NCBI GenBank assembly: GCA_030789695.1
Contig: CM061138.1
Location: 14,332,214 to 14,396,213, forward strand
Origin: Scilla litardierei
Taxonomy: Eukaryota; Streptophyta; Magnoliopsida; Asparagales; Asparagaceae
Reading direction: 5' to 3'
DNA: 64,000 nt
Below are positions 34,061-44,655 of this stretch, piece after piece. The notes under the pieces are model-generated. The model was not told where the DNA came from, did not search any database, and worked only from the letters and a program-made list of their open reading frames with translations. How positions within the stretch are numbered: position 1 is the first letter of the stretch; every line of letters starts with the position of its first letter. The position numbers were made by a program, and so were the translations under genes.

Positions 34061-34407
34061 GCGGGGGTTGATTTAGGGTTTGAGAAAAGAATCCAAAATC
34101 CCTAAAAAAAATTTGATTTTTGGGATGAATAATCCGTCGTTTTCAAGGCGACGATGGATCCCCATGACGATCTTGCGAGATCTAGGGGAGGGGAAATCAT
34201 AGGTATGATTAAAAGTATCGTTTTTAGTACTTTTACCTCTATATCCGTCCTCCGGATATAGCAACGGTTGCTCGAAGCCCTACGCGGATGACGACCCTTG
34301 ATGGAGGGAGCCTTGCACCGCGCTCGTGGATCTCCCGTCTCGCCTTCGCCTTCGCCTTCGCAACGAACGGAAAGAAAATTTTTTGGAAAAGAAAAGTTTT
34401 TAGAGTC

Positions 34408-34419
34408 GTGCTGATAACG
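34408..34419 (-). other. Primer-binding site of Copia-C
   Basis: CGTTATCAGCAC on the minus strand, directly after the 5' LTR; identical to the Copia-B site. Not the standard tRNA-iMet 3'-end match. A TTATCAGCAC site recurs in plant Copia elements, but which tRNA region it pairs with I cannot say. Confidence 0.6.
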
Positions 34420-34565
34420 TGTTATGAATCAACTACTGGGGGAGGAACCCCCAGCCCTTTATTTATAGGCATGGTAGGAGAGTAGATACATCGAATACAT
34501 AGATATGGGCGTATCTCTAAGATACCCGCAATCCTAACCGACTCTGGTTATTTCCATTCACAACA
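34420..34565 (-). repeat. 5' LTR of Copia-C
   Basis: Same length as the 3' LTR, about three differences. Confidence 0.9.
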
Positions 34566-34669
34566 TAGGGTAATTTTTAGAAATAATATCAATTTTTGAC
34601 CAAAAAATAATATCAAAAATAGACCAAGTTTCGCCACGTCAGCGGGTTTTGGCGCTGGTCGTTAGATTT

Positions 34670-34900
34670 TGACCTGGCCGCACTTGGGAAGTGTGTTTTT
34701 TTGGCCACACTTGCCAAGTGCGGCCAATATGAGGCACGGTAGTTAGAGGCCCGTGACTTAAACTCAAGTCACGGGCCTCTAAAACTGGCCGCACTTGCCA
34801 AGTGCGGCCAGTTTGCCCTATTCCCCATCCAGGCCGCCCATCCAGGCCGCACTTGGCAAGTGCGGCCAGAAAAACCGCACTTGCCAAGTGCGGCCAGATC
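34670..34900. repeat. CACTTGGCAAGTG palindromes inside the Mutator-like element
   Basis: Four to five copies of GGCCGCACTTGCCAAGTG-type palindromes flank a separate inverted repeat (GAGGCCCGTGACTT ... AAGTCACGGGCCTC). The whole 465-bp element is therefore almost completely self-complementary. Confidence 0.85.
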
Positions 34901-35023
34901 GAATAACATCCGTTTCGTCGCTGACGTGGCGAAACTTGGTCTATTTTTGATATTATTTTTTTGGACGAAAATTGATATTATTTCTAAAAATTATCCTAAA
35001 TCTAAAAATTACCCTTTTTAATA

Positions 35024-36169
35024 AGGAGAAAGGGAGATAAAGACATATGTATTTGTCCTGGATCGTTGGGGAACGTGGGTGAGTTGTTGAGATCGTGGGA
35101 AAAGTTGTTGGGTTGCTGAGAGTTACTTGTTTGCACAGAATCGTGGGTGCTATCTCGTGCACGAGACGAAGTGGGGGTTTGTTGACGTGGGATGAGGGGA
35201 GAGATCTTATAACGAGGTAGAAGAACAGAATGACGTGTGTGAGTTAGTTTGCGGAAAGCATGCACGGAGGAGGATTTGTGTGGGTTGTTGAGATTCTTAG
35301 CATGAGATCGTGCGGAGGAGCTGGGCTTGAGGATCTGCATGTGAGGGGGCTACGTGGGTTGTTGCAAGCTAATCAAAAGGGGAGGAGATTGTATATGATA
35401 TGTTTAGAATTTTGGTGCACGCAAGTCGGGGTATGATATGGGAGATTTGTTAATGAAAATCATATAGGGATATGATATGATCTCACCCTCCGGGATTTAG
35501 CTAGGTTGATCTGATGTATAGGATTTGAATTAAGACATTTAGTCTTATTAAAATTTATTAAGATTTCATTGAGATTTTGGGTCTTAAATAAAATCTCTTT
35601 GGTTAGGATGTTAGATGTAGGGTTAGTTAGGGTTCAGATTTATCAATAGTAAAAGAATGGAATTAATCAAGATATTAAAAATTTGCTAAGATAACATGTG
35701 ATCTCGGTTGAAACATTCTGATCAGAGAGATTGATTTGGTCGCGATTTGGTTAAGAGGTCAATTTCGAGACGCGGAGAGTAGATTGGGAGACTCGTATAG
35801 TTAAGATATCAGAGGGATCGGTTCTGTTACAATTTGATTAGGAAATCAACAATAAGATCTTTACGGATTGCCGGTTAAGGTTTGATTGTGACATTAAGAC
35901 TTATTTAGGGTTTGAATTAGATAATCAATATCGTTGAGATGTTTAGATTTTATCTAGATAAGATTCGAGGGATTAGCTGATTAGGATAAATGGAATATTA
36001 CGATATTGCCTCTGCAAATAACATCAACCAAAAAATTAAAGCAGATATAAACGCGATCGCTAAGTCACGTCTTAAGCTATAAAAATACAACGATATATTA
36101 ATTACTCCGTAACTCACTATACTAATTAAATACATACGAACTACGTATAGATAAAAACAGGCCGTTACA
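35024..36169. other. Remainder of solo LTR-2
   Basis: No gene. Ends with the LTR terminus GTTACA. Confidence 0.6.
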
Positions 36170-36424
36170 TTTTTTTGAAGAAAAACTGGCCTGTGGGCCT
36201 GAAGCCTGCAGGTTGGCTGCGGGCTTCAGGCCCGCAGTAAATATTTTTTTTGAATCTGGGCTGAAAAGCCCAGTAGGGTTTTGGGGGCTGCGGCTAGGGT
36301 TAGCCGCCCTGCCCCCTTGCTTCCGCCGGTCGGCGGAGGGGGGGAGGGGGGCCGCCGCCCCCTGCTGGGGAGAGGGCGGCGGCGGGGCGTCGCCGCCGCC
36401 CCTACAAGAGGGGGGAACGGTGGC
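36170..36424 (-). other. Copia-B leader, fourth segment: hairpin unit plus GC-rich array
   Basis: Second copy of the GGGCCTGAAGCC / GGGCTTCAGGCCC hairpin, then a GC-rich array (36300-36424) that is cut by Gypsy-A and resumes at 54902. Confidence 0.8.
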
Positions 36425-39209
36425 TGTCACGACCAGCTCACCCAAGTATGGGGGCGTAGCTGACGAGGTCGTCGTAGTATTCAGACTCAGGCTTCGAGCC
36501 CTCTTATCTAAATACTACTAGGCATTTTTTGTGGTTGATTATAAAATAAATTAGCAGGCCACTGCAATAACACTGGAATAGTACACATAGTAAAAGAAAA
36601 GTGCTCCAACAGAAAGTAAAACGCACTACTGAAAAGTAAATACAACAACACAGAAGTTACATTATATCACTTTCATAAGTTTATATACATACAAGCATCA
36701 GCTGTACAACGGGGGTACAAAAAGCGGTACAACAAAAAGAAACCCCCAGCCCAAAAGTACAAAAGTACACACCCGGTACAATGCACCCACTAGTCTAACC
36801 CCGGGAACTCTAACTGTACAAAGTCTCCTGGAGGCTCTACCTCGGTAGCACTGGCACCGACCTCCGGCTCCTGAACAACCGAAAACTGCTCGGGACTCGC
36901 ACCTGTAAACCACGGGATGTGACACGTCAATGCGTGACCCAGTAGGAACTCCTAATCTCCCTAGTAGAATCCAGTTTAGAACTGGTCTCCCTAACTGACT
37001 AACTAACTACAGGTGTCACATCATCACAGGTTACGCAGAAATTAAAAACATAGTACAAGTGCTGAAGGTAAACAACAGTGAACAAAACTGAAGTAATAAA
37101 CGATTAAGTTAAATAAATTAAATTGATGTTCTGTATTTGGAACCCGGATAAACCATAGGCTGCTAAGAGAGCGGACTTCACCCAGGGTGGGTGAAAAGTG
37201 GTACCACTCCAGCGACACGAGCACTGGAGGGGCCCCTCGTAACTCCGTACCCGACTGGACAAGGTACCGGAGTGAGACTCATCTCGGTTTTTCTGTCGGA
37301 CAAACGGAGAAAACCATCAATTACCGTCCAGATGCGTCACGAGCGCACCGGCGGCCTCTCCAACTCTAGTCAACTCCCCCTTCCGGGAGTGACGAAGTGA
37401 GTGAGAAATCATACTACGTCCGCTCCTTAACACCTACCATTTATCCGTGTTTCCCCCAAACCCACATCTGGAGTCTCACCCATTTCAAGAATGGACCGAG
37501 AACTCCGATGTCAAACTCTCAACCTCACTCTCAGTTTTAAACATGTTACATCATTGTTTTTAGCAACGATTCTTTATCGGTTCTGACTACCGTTTTCATT
37601 TCGTACTTACACAATTTTCATCATCATAATTATTCCACATGAATCATGACATATGAAACATCAACATAGGGACATATTTCAGGAGCATATAATGATGTAT
37701 CATCAACATTAATCAATTTCAACTCAAGATAAAATACAACATTAAAAATTCCTAAACAAGTTAACACAAGAATCTGTCCAAAACTGTCACACCAGAAAGA
37801 TTGGCTCTGTTACCCTAATTACAGTCAGAATTGGCTCTCGGCCTCCTTCAAAGTTGTAGGAAATTTTCTCTAGTTTTTCGTAGTGTCCTTAATTTTATTT
37901 TTCTGATTTTTCTACTATTTTCTACGAATTTTACAAGTTACTGTTCTGTCACACAAAAATTCCAGCAACTAGTTTTCTTACAAAATCTAGTTCTAACATG
38001 TTTAAAAGCTACAATTAACATGTCAATACTAGCATGAGATTAAGATTATGACAATTGCAACTCCTTAACCTAATTCCAACTTTAAAAAAATAACATTAAA
38101 TATATATATCATACACAAATACACACAAATACAACTACATCACTTGCAACTTTATATTAAAATGAAGCTAGCATATAATCAATTCTCTACACATCACAAC
38201 TACCAAATAGCATCATCTTTAGCAAGCTAACAAATTTCTTATACTCTCCATTATACAATATGATTTACTATCATTAACTTGAGTAATAAGCTAAAATGAG
38301 ATTAAGCACATTAATTTGAAACTACAAGAATCTTCATGCAACAAATGAGTACAAAAATTGATTCTTACTAACATGTGCATCATGGCAAAAACTAAAATTT
38401 GTTAATATTAGCTTACTAACTCAACATTTGAAAACTCATCATAATTTTAACACCTAATTATTTTACTTACTAAATTCATGAGAAAACCATTCCTAAACTA
38501 AATTCTACCTAAGGAATGGAGATTCCTACCTTGTGAAAGTCCTCCAAATAAAATCTTGGGCCCTTCTTCTCCTTGATGAAAGAACTCCTAGCTCCTTCTT
38601 CAAGCTCCAATTTTTGTCTCCAATTTGTTGGATTTTTGGGCTATTTTTGGGCTCATTTGGTGTTGAAATGAAAGGGAATTTTTGGGGCTTTTAGAGGTTG
38701 AAGAGAGGAACCATTTGGAAGTATGTTTTAAGGAAGGAGATGAAGAAATATGAAAGAAGAGGGGGAGGCTAAGTTTCGGCATGGCTTGGGGAGTGAGGGA
38801 GAGAAGGAAAAATGAGAGATTTTCTTTTCTTTTCTGGGTTTGTTTTTCATTGCCTAGATTTTAGGAATCCCTAAATCCCTCTCCTTCTTACACCTAGTAA
38901 GCCAAGTGTCTCTAATTAACTAACAACATGACACATAATAGGATGTGTTGTCATGGTAATAAAAATTTGGATTTTTGTATTTTAAGAAAATAAAAGTTCA
39001 TGTAGAAATACTTCATACACTCCAAATACATGTATTTCTCCAAATACTCTCATTTACTAAATTCAAGTAATGAGTTTAAAATCTTTTAAAATAAATTCCT
39101 ACACCAAATAATTAAAATAAAAATATGGGCATACTTCCCAAAAATATACGGACGTATCTACGTTAAAAATACGTACAAATACGCGTATATAGAAATTGGG
39201 GTCATTACA
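36425..39209 (-). repeat. 3' LTR of Gypsy-A
   Basis: TGTCACGACC to GGGTCATTACA. Uninterrupted copy; the other LTR is split by Sire-A. Small open frames in it are duplicated in the other LTR and are not genes. Confidence 0.95.
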
Positions 39210-39226
39210 TCCTACCCCCCTTAAAA
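39210..39226 (-). other. Polypurine tract of Gypsy-A
   Basis: On the minus strand TTTTAAGGGGGGTAGGA, adjoining the LTR, preceded by the CCGAGGACGGAATTT motif also seen at the end of Gypsy-B. Confidence 0.85.
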
Positions 39227-39374
39227 TAAATTCCGTCCTCGGAATTTCAAATTAAGGGAGAAAACCTTCTATACATCATATCATATACAAAAACAAAATT
39301 ACAACAGACAAACAAGTGAGGGTACTTCTCTCTCATCTCGTCCTCGAGTTCCCAAGAAGACTCTCCTGGTGACA

Positions 39375-41540
39375 TTACGCTTCATGCCGTGCCACCAAAA
39401 ATGTTGTCACAGATCACAATACATTTTGGTGCCTCCAGGATGGATAGAATAAGGTGAGCTATGAGCTTCTTTCAACAGTTCATCCCGAATGTCACCTGAT
39501 GGCACACAGATCATGCTCCCAAAAAGCAGAGATCCATCTTCATGAACACGGAAATCATTACGAAGTCCGGCTTCTGTCTGCTCGCGAATCTTCTTCAACT
39601 TCGCATCTCCAGACTGAGCTGCCTTAATCCTCTCAACTAAATCAGATTGAACCTGCAAGTTCATCATCATCACTGATAAGCCAGGTAAAACAACATAAAT
39701 CTCCAACTGTCGAATATCACCCCGAAGTTCTCTCTGAGCTGTCAACATCGTTACTGTCGGTATGCGACTAAGAGCATCAGGTACTACGTTGACTTTCCCA
39801 GGGTGATATTGGAGATCGACATCATAATCAGCCATCAACTCGAGCCATCTACGCTGTCGCATATTCAGCTCTTTCTGAGTGAACACGTACTTCAAACTCT
39901 TGTGATCTGTGTATATCTTTACACGTTCACCCAGAAAAAAATGCCTCCATAACTTCAATGCAAACACCACTGCTGCTAACTCCAAGTCATGCGTAGGATA
40001 GTTCCTTTCATGAGTCTTTAACAATCTAGAAGCATAAGCTACTACCCTACCATGCTGATGGAGAACACTTCCTAATCCTCTGCATGACGCATCACAGTAA
40101 ATCTCATATCCACCCGAACGGTCTGGAATCGTCAGGACAGGTGCAGTGATCAATCTATGCTTCAGTTCATCAAATGCTCGCTGGCATTCCTCTGACCAAT
40201 TGTAAGCAACATTCTTCTTGGTTAGATGAGTCATCGGTGCAGCGATCTTAGAAAAATCCTTGATGAACTTCCTGTAGTACCCAGCCAATCCCAAGAAACT
40301 TCTGATCTCCGTTACCGACTTAGGAACTGGCCACTTCTGTACTGCAGCAACCTTCTTCGGATCTACAGCTATCCCATCTCCAAATACAACATGTCCCAAA
40401 AAAGCAACCTTGGTCAGCCAAAACTGACACTTGCTATACTTAGCATATAACTGGTGCTGCCTCAGAGTCTCCAGGACTATCCTCCGATGCTCAGCATGAT
40501 CTTCCTCTGATCTCGAGTACACCAAGATATCATCTATGAATACAAGCACAAACTTATCCAAGTACTCATAGAAGACTTGATTCATCAACCTCATGAATGT
40601 GGCTAGTGCATTAGTAACACCGAAAGGCATCACTAAGAACTCATAATGACCATATTGAGTTCTAAATGCAGTCTTTGGAATATCTGATCATTTGACCTTC
40701 ACCTGATGATACCCGCTTCTCAAATCCAGCTTTGAATACACACGAGATCCACCCTACTGATCAAATATGTCATCAATCCTGGGAAGAGGATACTTGTTCT
40801 TCACAGTAACTTTATTCAACTCTCGGTAGTCGATGCACATCCTTCGAGATCCATCCTTCTTATTCACCAACAGAACTGGCGCACCCCATGGTGAAACACT
40901 TGGCTGAGTCAAACCACGCTCTAACAAATCCTTCAACTGACTACGAAGCTCTGCTAACTCTGGAGGAGCCATATGGTATGGAGCCTTCGCAATCGGTTGA
41001 GTGCCTGGAATCAGATCGATGGTGAACTCCAATGATCTATCCGGAGGAAGTCCATAGATATCGTCTGGAAAGACATCAAGAAAATCCCGGACTACCCTCG
41101 GCAACATAGGTTCAGCATCCATCTCCATCATCACTTCTACTGGACTGGCCTTAAACTTCAATGGTCCAAGGGAACTACTACCACTAAGAAACTCAAACTC
41201 TGGATGATCCGAAATCCGAAACACTATCTTCCTGAGCCTACAATCTATAGTGGCATAGAACATCCCTAACCAGTCTATCCCAAACACTGCTTCAAAATGA
41301 GGCATCTCCATCACTAAGAAATCTGCATACAGCCTAGCCTACGTCCACAAATCTCAACATGACACTGTCGATATCCCGAAAAACTGCAGATCACTCCATT
41401 CCCTGTATGGATATTCCAACTAGAAGCAAATGAATCTACTACTAAGGAATTCCTAGTCACAAACTGTTGAGACAGGAAGCAATGGGATGCTCCCGAATCG
41501 AATAGTGACAAGGCAGGGAAGGAAGCTACTCTAATGACAC
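39375..41540 (-). pseudogene. Gypsy-A protease-RT-RNase H, with integrase start only
   Basis: Protease active site L-F-D-S-G-A-S near 41500. A 4-base duplication near 41340 shifts the frame before the A-T-I-D-C block. RT motifs present are [26 protein letters not shown] and F-I-D-D ([10 protein letters not shown]); two nonsense codons lie between 40680 and 40760. RNase H has Y-C-D-A-S and T-D-H-K-S-L-K-Y. The integrase zinc domain begins (P-G-G-T-K-M-Y, W-W-H-G-M-K-R-N) and then joins directly to the last residues of the normal pol C-terminus (S-P-G-E-S-S-W-E in another frame) at about 39372. The integrase core and chromodomain are therefore lost in one deletion. Confidence 0.9.
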
Positions 41541-41673
41541 CTAAGAGAATAAACATAAACTAATAAGAGAATCTAAACATCCTAATCACAAACACAAACA
41601 TAACATACTATAGTAAACATAACATACTATAGTAAACATAACAAAGCATTCAGCTCTAAAAAGAAATAGGTAC
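41541..41673 (-). other. Putative spliceosomal intron between gag and protease (Gypsy-A)
   Basis: 133 bp with donor ACTG|GTACCT and acceptor TCTCTTAG|GT on the minus strand, stop codons in all relevant frames and a short tandem repeat inside. Removal is phase 1 and joins the gag C-terminus in frame to the protease. Gypsy-B has an intron at the same point with the same phase. Confidence 0.7.
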
Positions 41674-42820
41674 CAGTGATAACACGACCGGTGTCCTCTG
41701 CCTCAACAGCCGTCATGGTGAAAGCCTGACGCCTCGGTGCCGCTCTCCTAGGGGTCTGATGCTGCTGCTGCGGAGGCCTAGGTGGTCCGCTCTGAGTCAC
41801 TGCACCAGGCGCGGGTGGAGCTGGCAGTGGAAGTCTCTGTGGAGCCGGCGGAAGGGTCCTCTGCTGCTGCTGCACAGGCCGGACTGCCACTGGTGCCCCA
41901 GATCATGAAGTCTGTCCCTGCTGAGGACACTGCCTACTGATGTGCCCAGACTGACCACAGGTAAAGCATCGCCCATGCCTAAACCTGCAATCCCGCTGCT
42001 CATGCCCAGCCTTCCCAAAAAATCTACAAGACTGACGCTGCTGTGAAGCTGGTGGAGCTCCAGGCCTCCTGAACTGAGTGGTCTGAGTGGGCCTCAGGAA
42101 ACTCCTCTACTGACTCGCAGGGCACCTCTCAGATGTTACTGGACCTCTACCCACACTCTTCAGGTGCGTCTCATGCATCTTGGCCGCCTCCATCATAGCA
42201 CTGTAAGTAAGCAACACCTGAGTCGACATCGCTGCTCTGAACTCGGGGTCCAGCCCTATCCTGAATCGCCTAGCCATAGTGGCCTCTGACTGCACCAACT
42301 CCGGAGCAAACTTGCTCAATAGTGAAAACTCTACATCGTAAGCATCTATGCTCCGTCTACCCTGAGTCAAGTGCTCAAACCTCAACCGCATCTCATCCTT
42401 CTTCGTCTCTGGCAGGTACTGAGCCTCAAACAACTCTCTAAACTTCTCCCACGAGATCGGCTTGGTCAAATGTAACTCCTGAGCATCCCACCAATCTCGT
42501 GCCTGATGTGTCAACTGTCTCTTCGAGGCATCAACCCACCTATCCCTCGGGTATCTAATAGCCTCCAAATCGTCCTCAGAATGCCTAATCCACTCGTCCA
42601 CCTCCAGAGGACTCTCCTTGCCCGAAAAGGATCTTGGGTGCAAAGCTCTAAATTGCCTGATACCCACTGGCTTCGGTGCCGCACCACTAGCCACCCTATC
42701 CTCCATCTGCTGCATGTGCTTCAGAATCCCTATCAGAATCTTCCCCATCAGGGAAGCCTCAGAAGAAGCAGCATCAGAAGCAGGGGTCCTGTTCTCGGAC
42801 GATCCATTCCCCAGATCCAT
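41674..42820 (-). pseudogene. Gypsy-A gag (retrotransposon gag, two zinc knuckles, two nonsense codons)
   Basis: Start chosen at the ATG at 42820; the open frame extends into the LTR upstream but lacks homology there. The capsid-like region contains V-D-E-W-I-R, A-R-D-W-W-D-A and L-T-Q-G-R-R-S, typical of plant Ty3 gag. Stops lie at 42107-42109 and near 41905. Of the two C-terminal CCHC knuckles, the first has lost its second Cys (C-R-F-F-G-K-A-G-H) and the second is intact (C-F-T-C-G-Q-S-G-H-I-S-R-Q-C). Confidence 0.85.
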
Positions 42821-42946
42821 TCTGCAAGAATGAACAGGGAAACAACATTCAGTACCAAAATTGCGAATTATAATGTTGGATCTTACTTGTACTATTCTTA
42901 CGTATATCGCAGTGTGAGCTGACCTGCATAGGCCACCACAAAAACC

Positions 42947-44655
42947 TGTCACGCCCCGCTCACCCAAGTACAGGGGCGTAGCTGACGAGGTCGCCGTAGT
43001 ATTCAGACTCAGGCTTCGAGCCCACTTATCTAAATACTACTAGGCATTTTTTTGTGGTTGATTATAAAATAAATTAGCAGACCACTACAATAACACTGGA
43101 ATAGTACACAGAGTAAAAGAAAAGTGCTCCAACAGAAAGTAAAACACAGTACTGAAAATTAAATACAACAACACAGAAGTTACATTATATCACTTTCATA
43201 AGTTTATATACATACAAGCATCAGCTGTACAACAGGGGTACAAAAAGCGGTACAACAAAAAGAAACCCCCAGACCAAAAGTACAAAAGTACACACCTGGT
43301 ACAATGCACCCACTAGTCTAACCCCCGTAACTCTAACTGTACAAAGTCTCCTGGAGGCTCTACCTCGGTAGCATTGGCACCGACCTCCGGCTCTTGAACA
43401 CCCGAAAACTGCTCGGGACTCGCACCTGTAAACCACGGGATGTGACACATCAACGCGTGACCCAGTAGGAACTCCTAATCTCCATAGTAGAACCCAGTTT
43501 AGAACTGGTCTCCCTAACTGACTAACTAACTACAGGTGTCACATCATCACATGTTACGCAGAAATTAAAAACATAGTACAAGTGCTGAAGGTAAACAACA
43601 GTGAACAAAACTGAAGTAATAAATGATTAAGTTAAATAAATTAAATTGTTGTTCTGTATTTGGAACCCGGATAAACCATAGGCTGCTAAGAGAGCGGACT
43701 TCACCCAGGGTGGGTGAAAAGTGGTACCACTCCAGCGACACGAGCACTGGAGGGGCCTCTCGTAACTCCGTACCCGACTGGACAAGGTACCGGAGTGAGA
43801 CTCATCTCGGTTTTTCTGTCGGACAAACGGAGAAAACCATCAATTACCGTCCAGATGCGTCACGAGCGCACCGGCGGCCTCTCCAACTCTAGTCAACTCC
43901 CCCTTCCGGGAGTGACGAAGTGAGTGAGAAATCATAATATGTCCGCTCCTTAACACCTACCATTTATCCGTGTTTCCCCCAAACCCACATCTGGGGTCTC
44001 AACCATTTCAAGAATGGACCAAGAACTCCGATGTCAAACTCTTAACCTCACTCTTAGTTTTAAACATGTTACATCATTGTTTTTAGCAACGATTCTTTCA
44101 CGGTTCCGACTACCGTTTTCATTTCGTACTTACACAATTTTCATCATCATAATTATTCCACATGAATCTTGACATATGAAACATTAACATAGGGACATAT
44201 TTCAGGAGCATATAATGATGTATCATCAACATTAATCAATTTCAACTCAAGATAAAATACAACATAAAAAATTCCTAAACAAGTTAACACAAGAATCTGT
44301 CCAAAATTGTCACACCAGAAAGATTGGCTCTGTTACCCTAATTACAGTCAGAATTGGCTCTTGGACTCTCTTCAAAGTTGTAGGAAATTTACTCTAGTTT
44401 TTCGTAGTGTCCTTAATTTTATTTTTCTGATTTTTCTATTATTTTCTACGAATTTTACAAGTTACTGTTCTATCACACAAAAATTCCAGCAACTAGTTTT
44501 CTTACAAAATCTAGTTCTAACATGTTTAAAAGCTACAATTAACATGTCAATACTAGCATGAGATTAAGATTATGACAATTGCAACTCATTAACCTAATTC
44601 CAACTTAAAAAATAACATTAAACATATATATCATACACAAATACAAACAAATACA
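42947..44655 (-). repeat. 5' LTR of Gypsy-A, part 1
   Basis: Starts TGTCACGCCCCGC. Interrupted by Sire-A after ATACA (44651-44655). Continues at 53825. Confidence 0.95.

Larger units (their letters stand above)
32395..34407 (-). other. Copia-C leader with hairpin and GC-rich arrays
   Basis: About 2 kb, non-coding. Nearest gag it aligns with the Copia-B leader. At 33342-33530 there are tandem hairpin units (GTGGGCCTGAAGCCCAC and variants), and at 33560-34060 a GGGGGGC/GCCCCCC array. The frames across the array are compositional artefacts. Confidence 0.8.
27545..34565 (-). mobile_element. Copia-C: complete but decayed Ty1/Copia element, sister of Copia-B
   Basis: 146-bp LTRs at 27545-27690 and 34420-34565, a perfect TAGGG duplication (27540-27544, 34566-34570), and gag-pol on the minus strand in the same order as Copia-B. 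The two LTRs differ at only about three positions, yet RT and RNase H are heavily degraded. Confidence 0.9.
27524..35014. mobile_element. Mutator-like MITE (465 bp) split by Copia-C
   Basis: Inverted ends GGGTAATTTTTAG / CTAAAAATTACCC extend through a long inverted repeat (another TAGG-TAATTTTTAGAAATAATATC pair, then CCAAGTTTCGCCACGTCAGCG and its inverse). The element is flanked by a perfect 9-bp TTTTTAATA duplication (27515-27523, 35015-35023), as for Mutator-superfamily insertion. The element proper is 27524-27544 plus 34571-35014. It has no transposase. Confidence 0.8.
24498..36169 (-). mobile_element. Solo LTR-2 (Ty3/Gypsy-type), split by a Mutator-like element
   Basis: Begins TGTCACGCCCCGC and ends GGCCGTTACA, the same terminal style as the other Gypsy LTRs here, with TTTTT on both sides (24493-24497, 36170-36174; weak because it is homopolymeric). 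After removal of the nested Mutator-like element it is ~4.2 kb with no gag or pol, hence a solo LTR. It is not obviously the same family as Gypsy-A or Gypsy-B. Confidence 0.7.

Noticed and set aside
33270..34105. Long open frames of 228 and 171 codons on opposite strands
   Set aside because: They lie on a GC homopolymer/minisatellite array; products are only Pro/Gly/Arg/Ala and appear in several frames.
37187..37400. Small frames repeated almost identically at 43623-43923
   Set aside because: They recur because both copies are the two LTRs of Gypsy-A; there is no coding signal.
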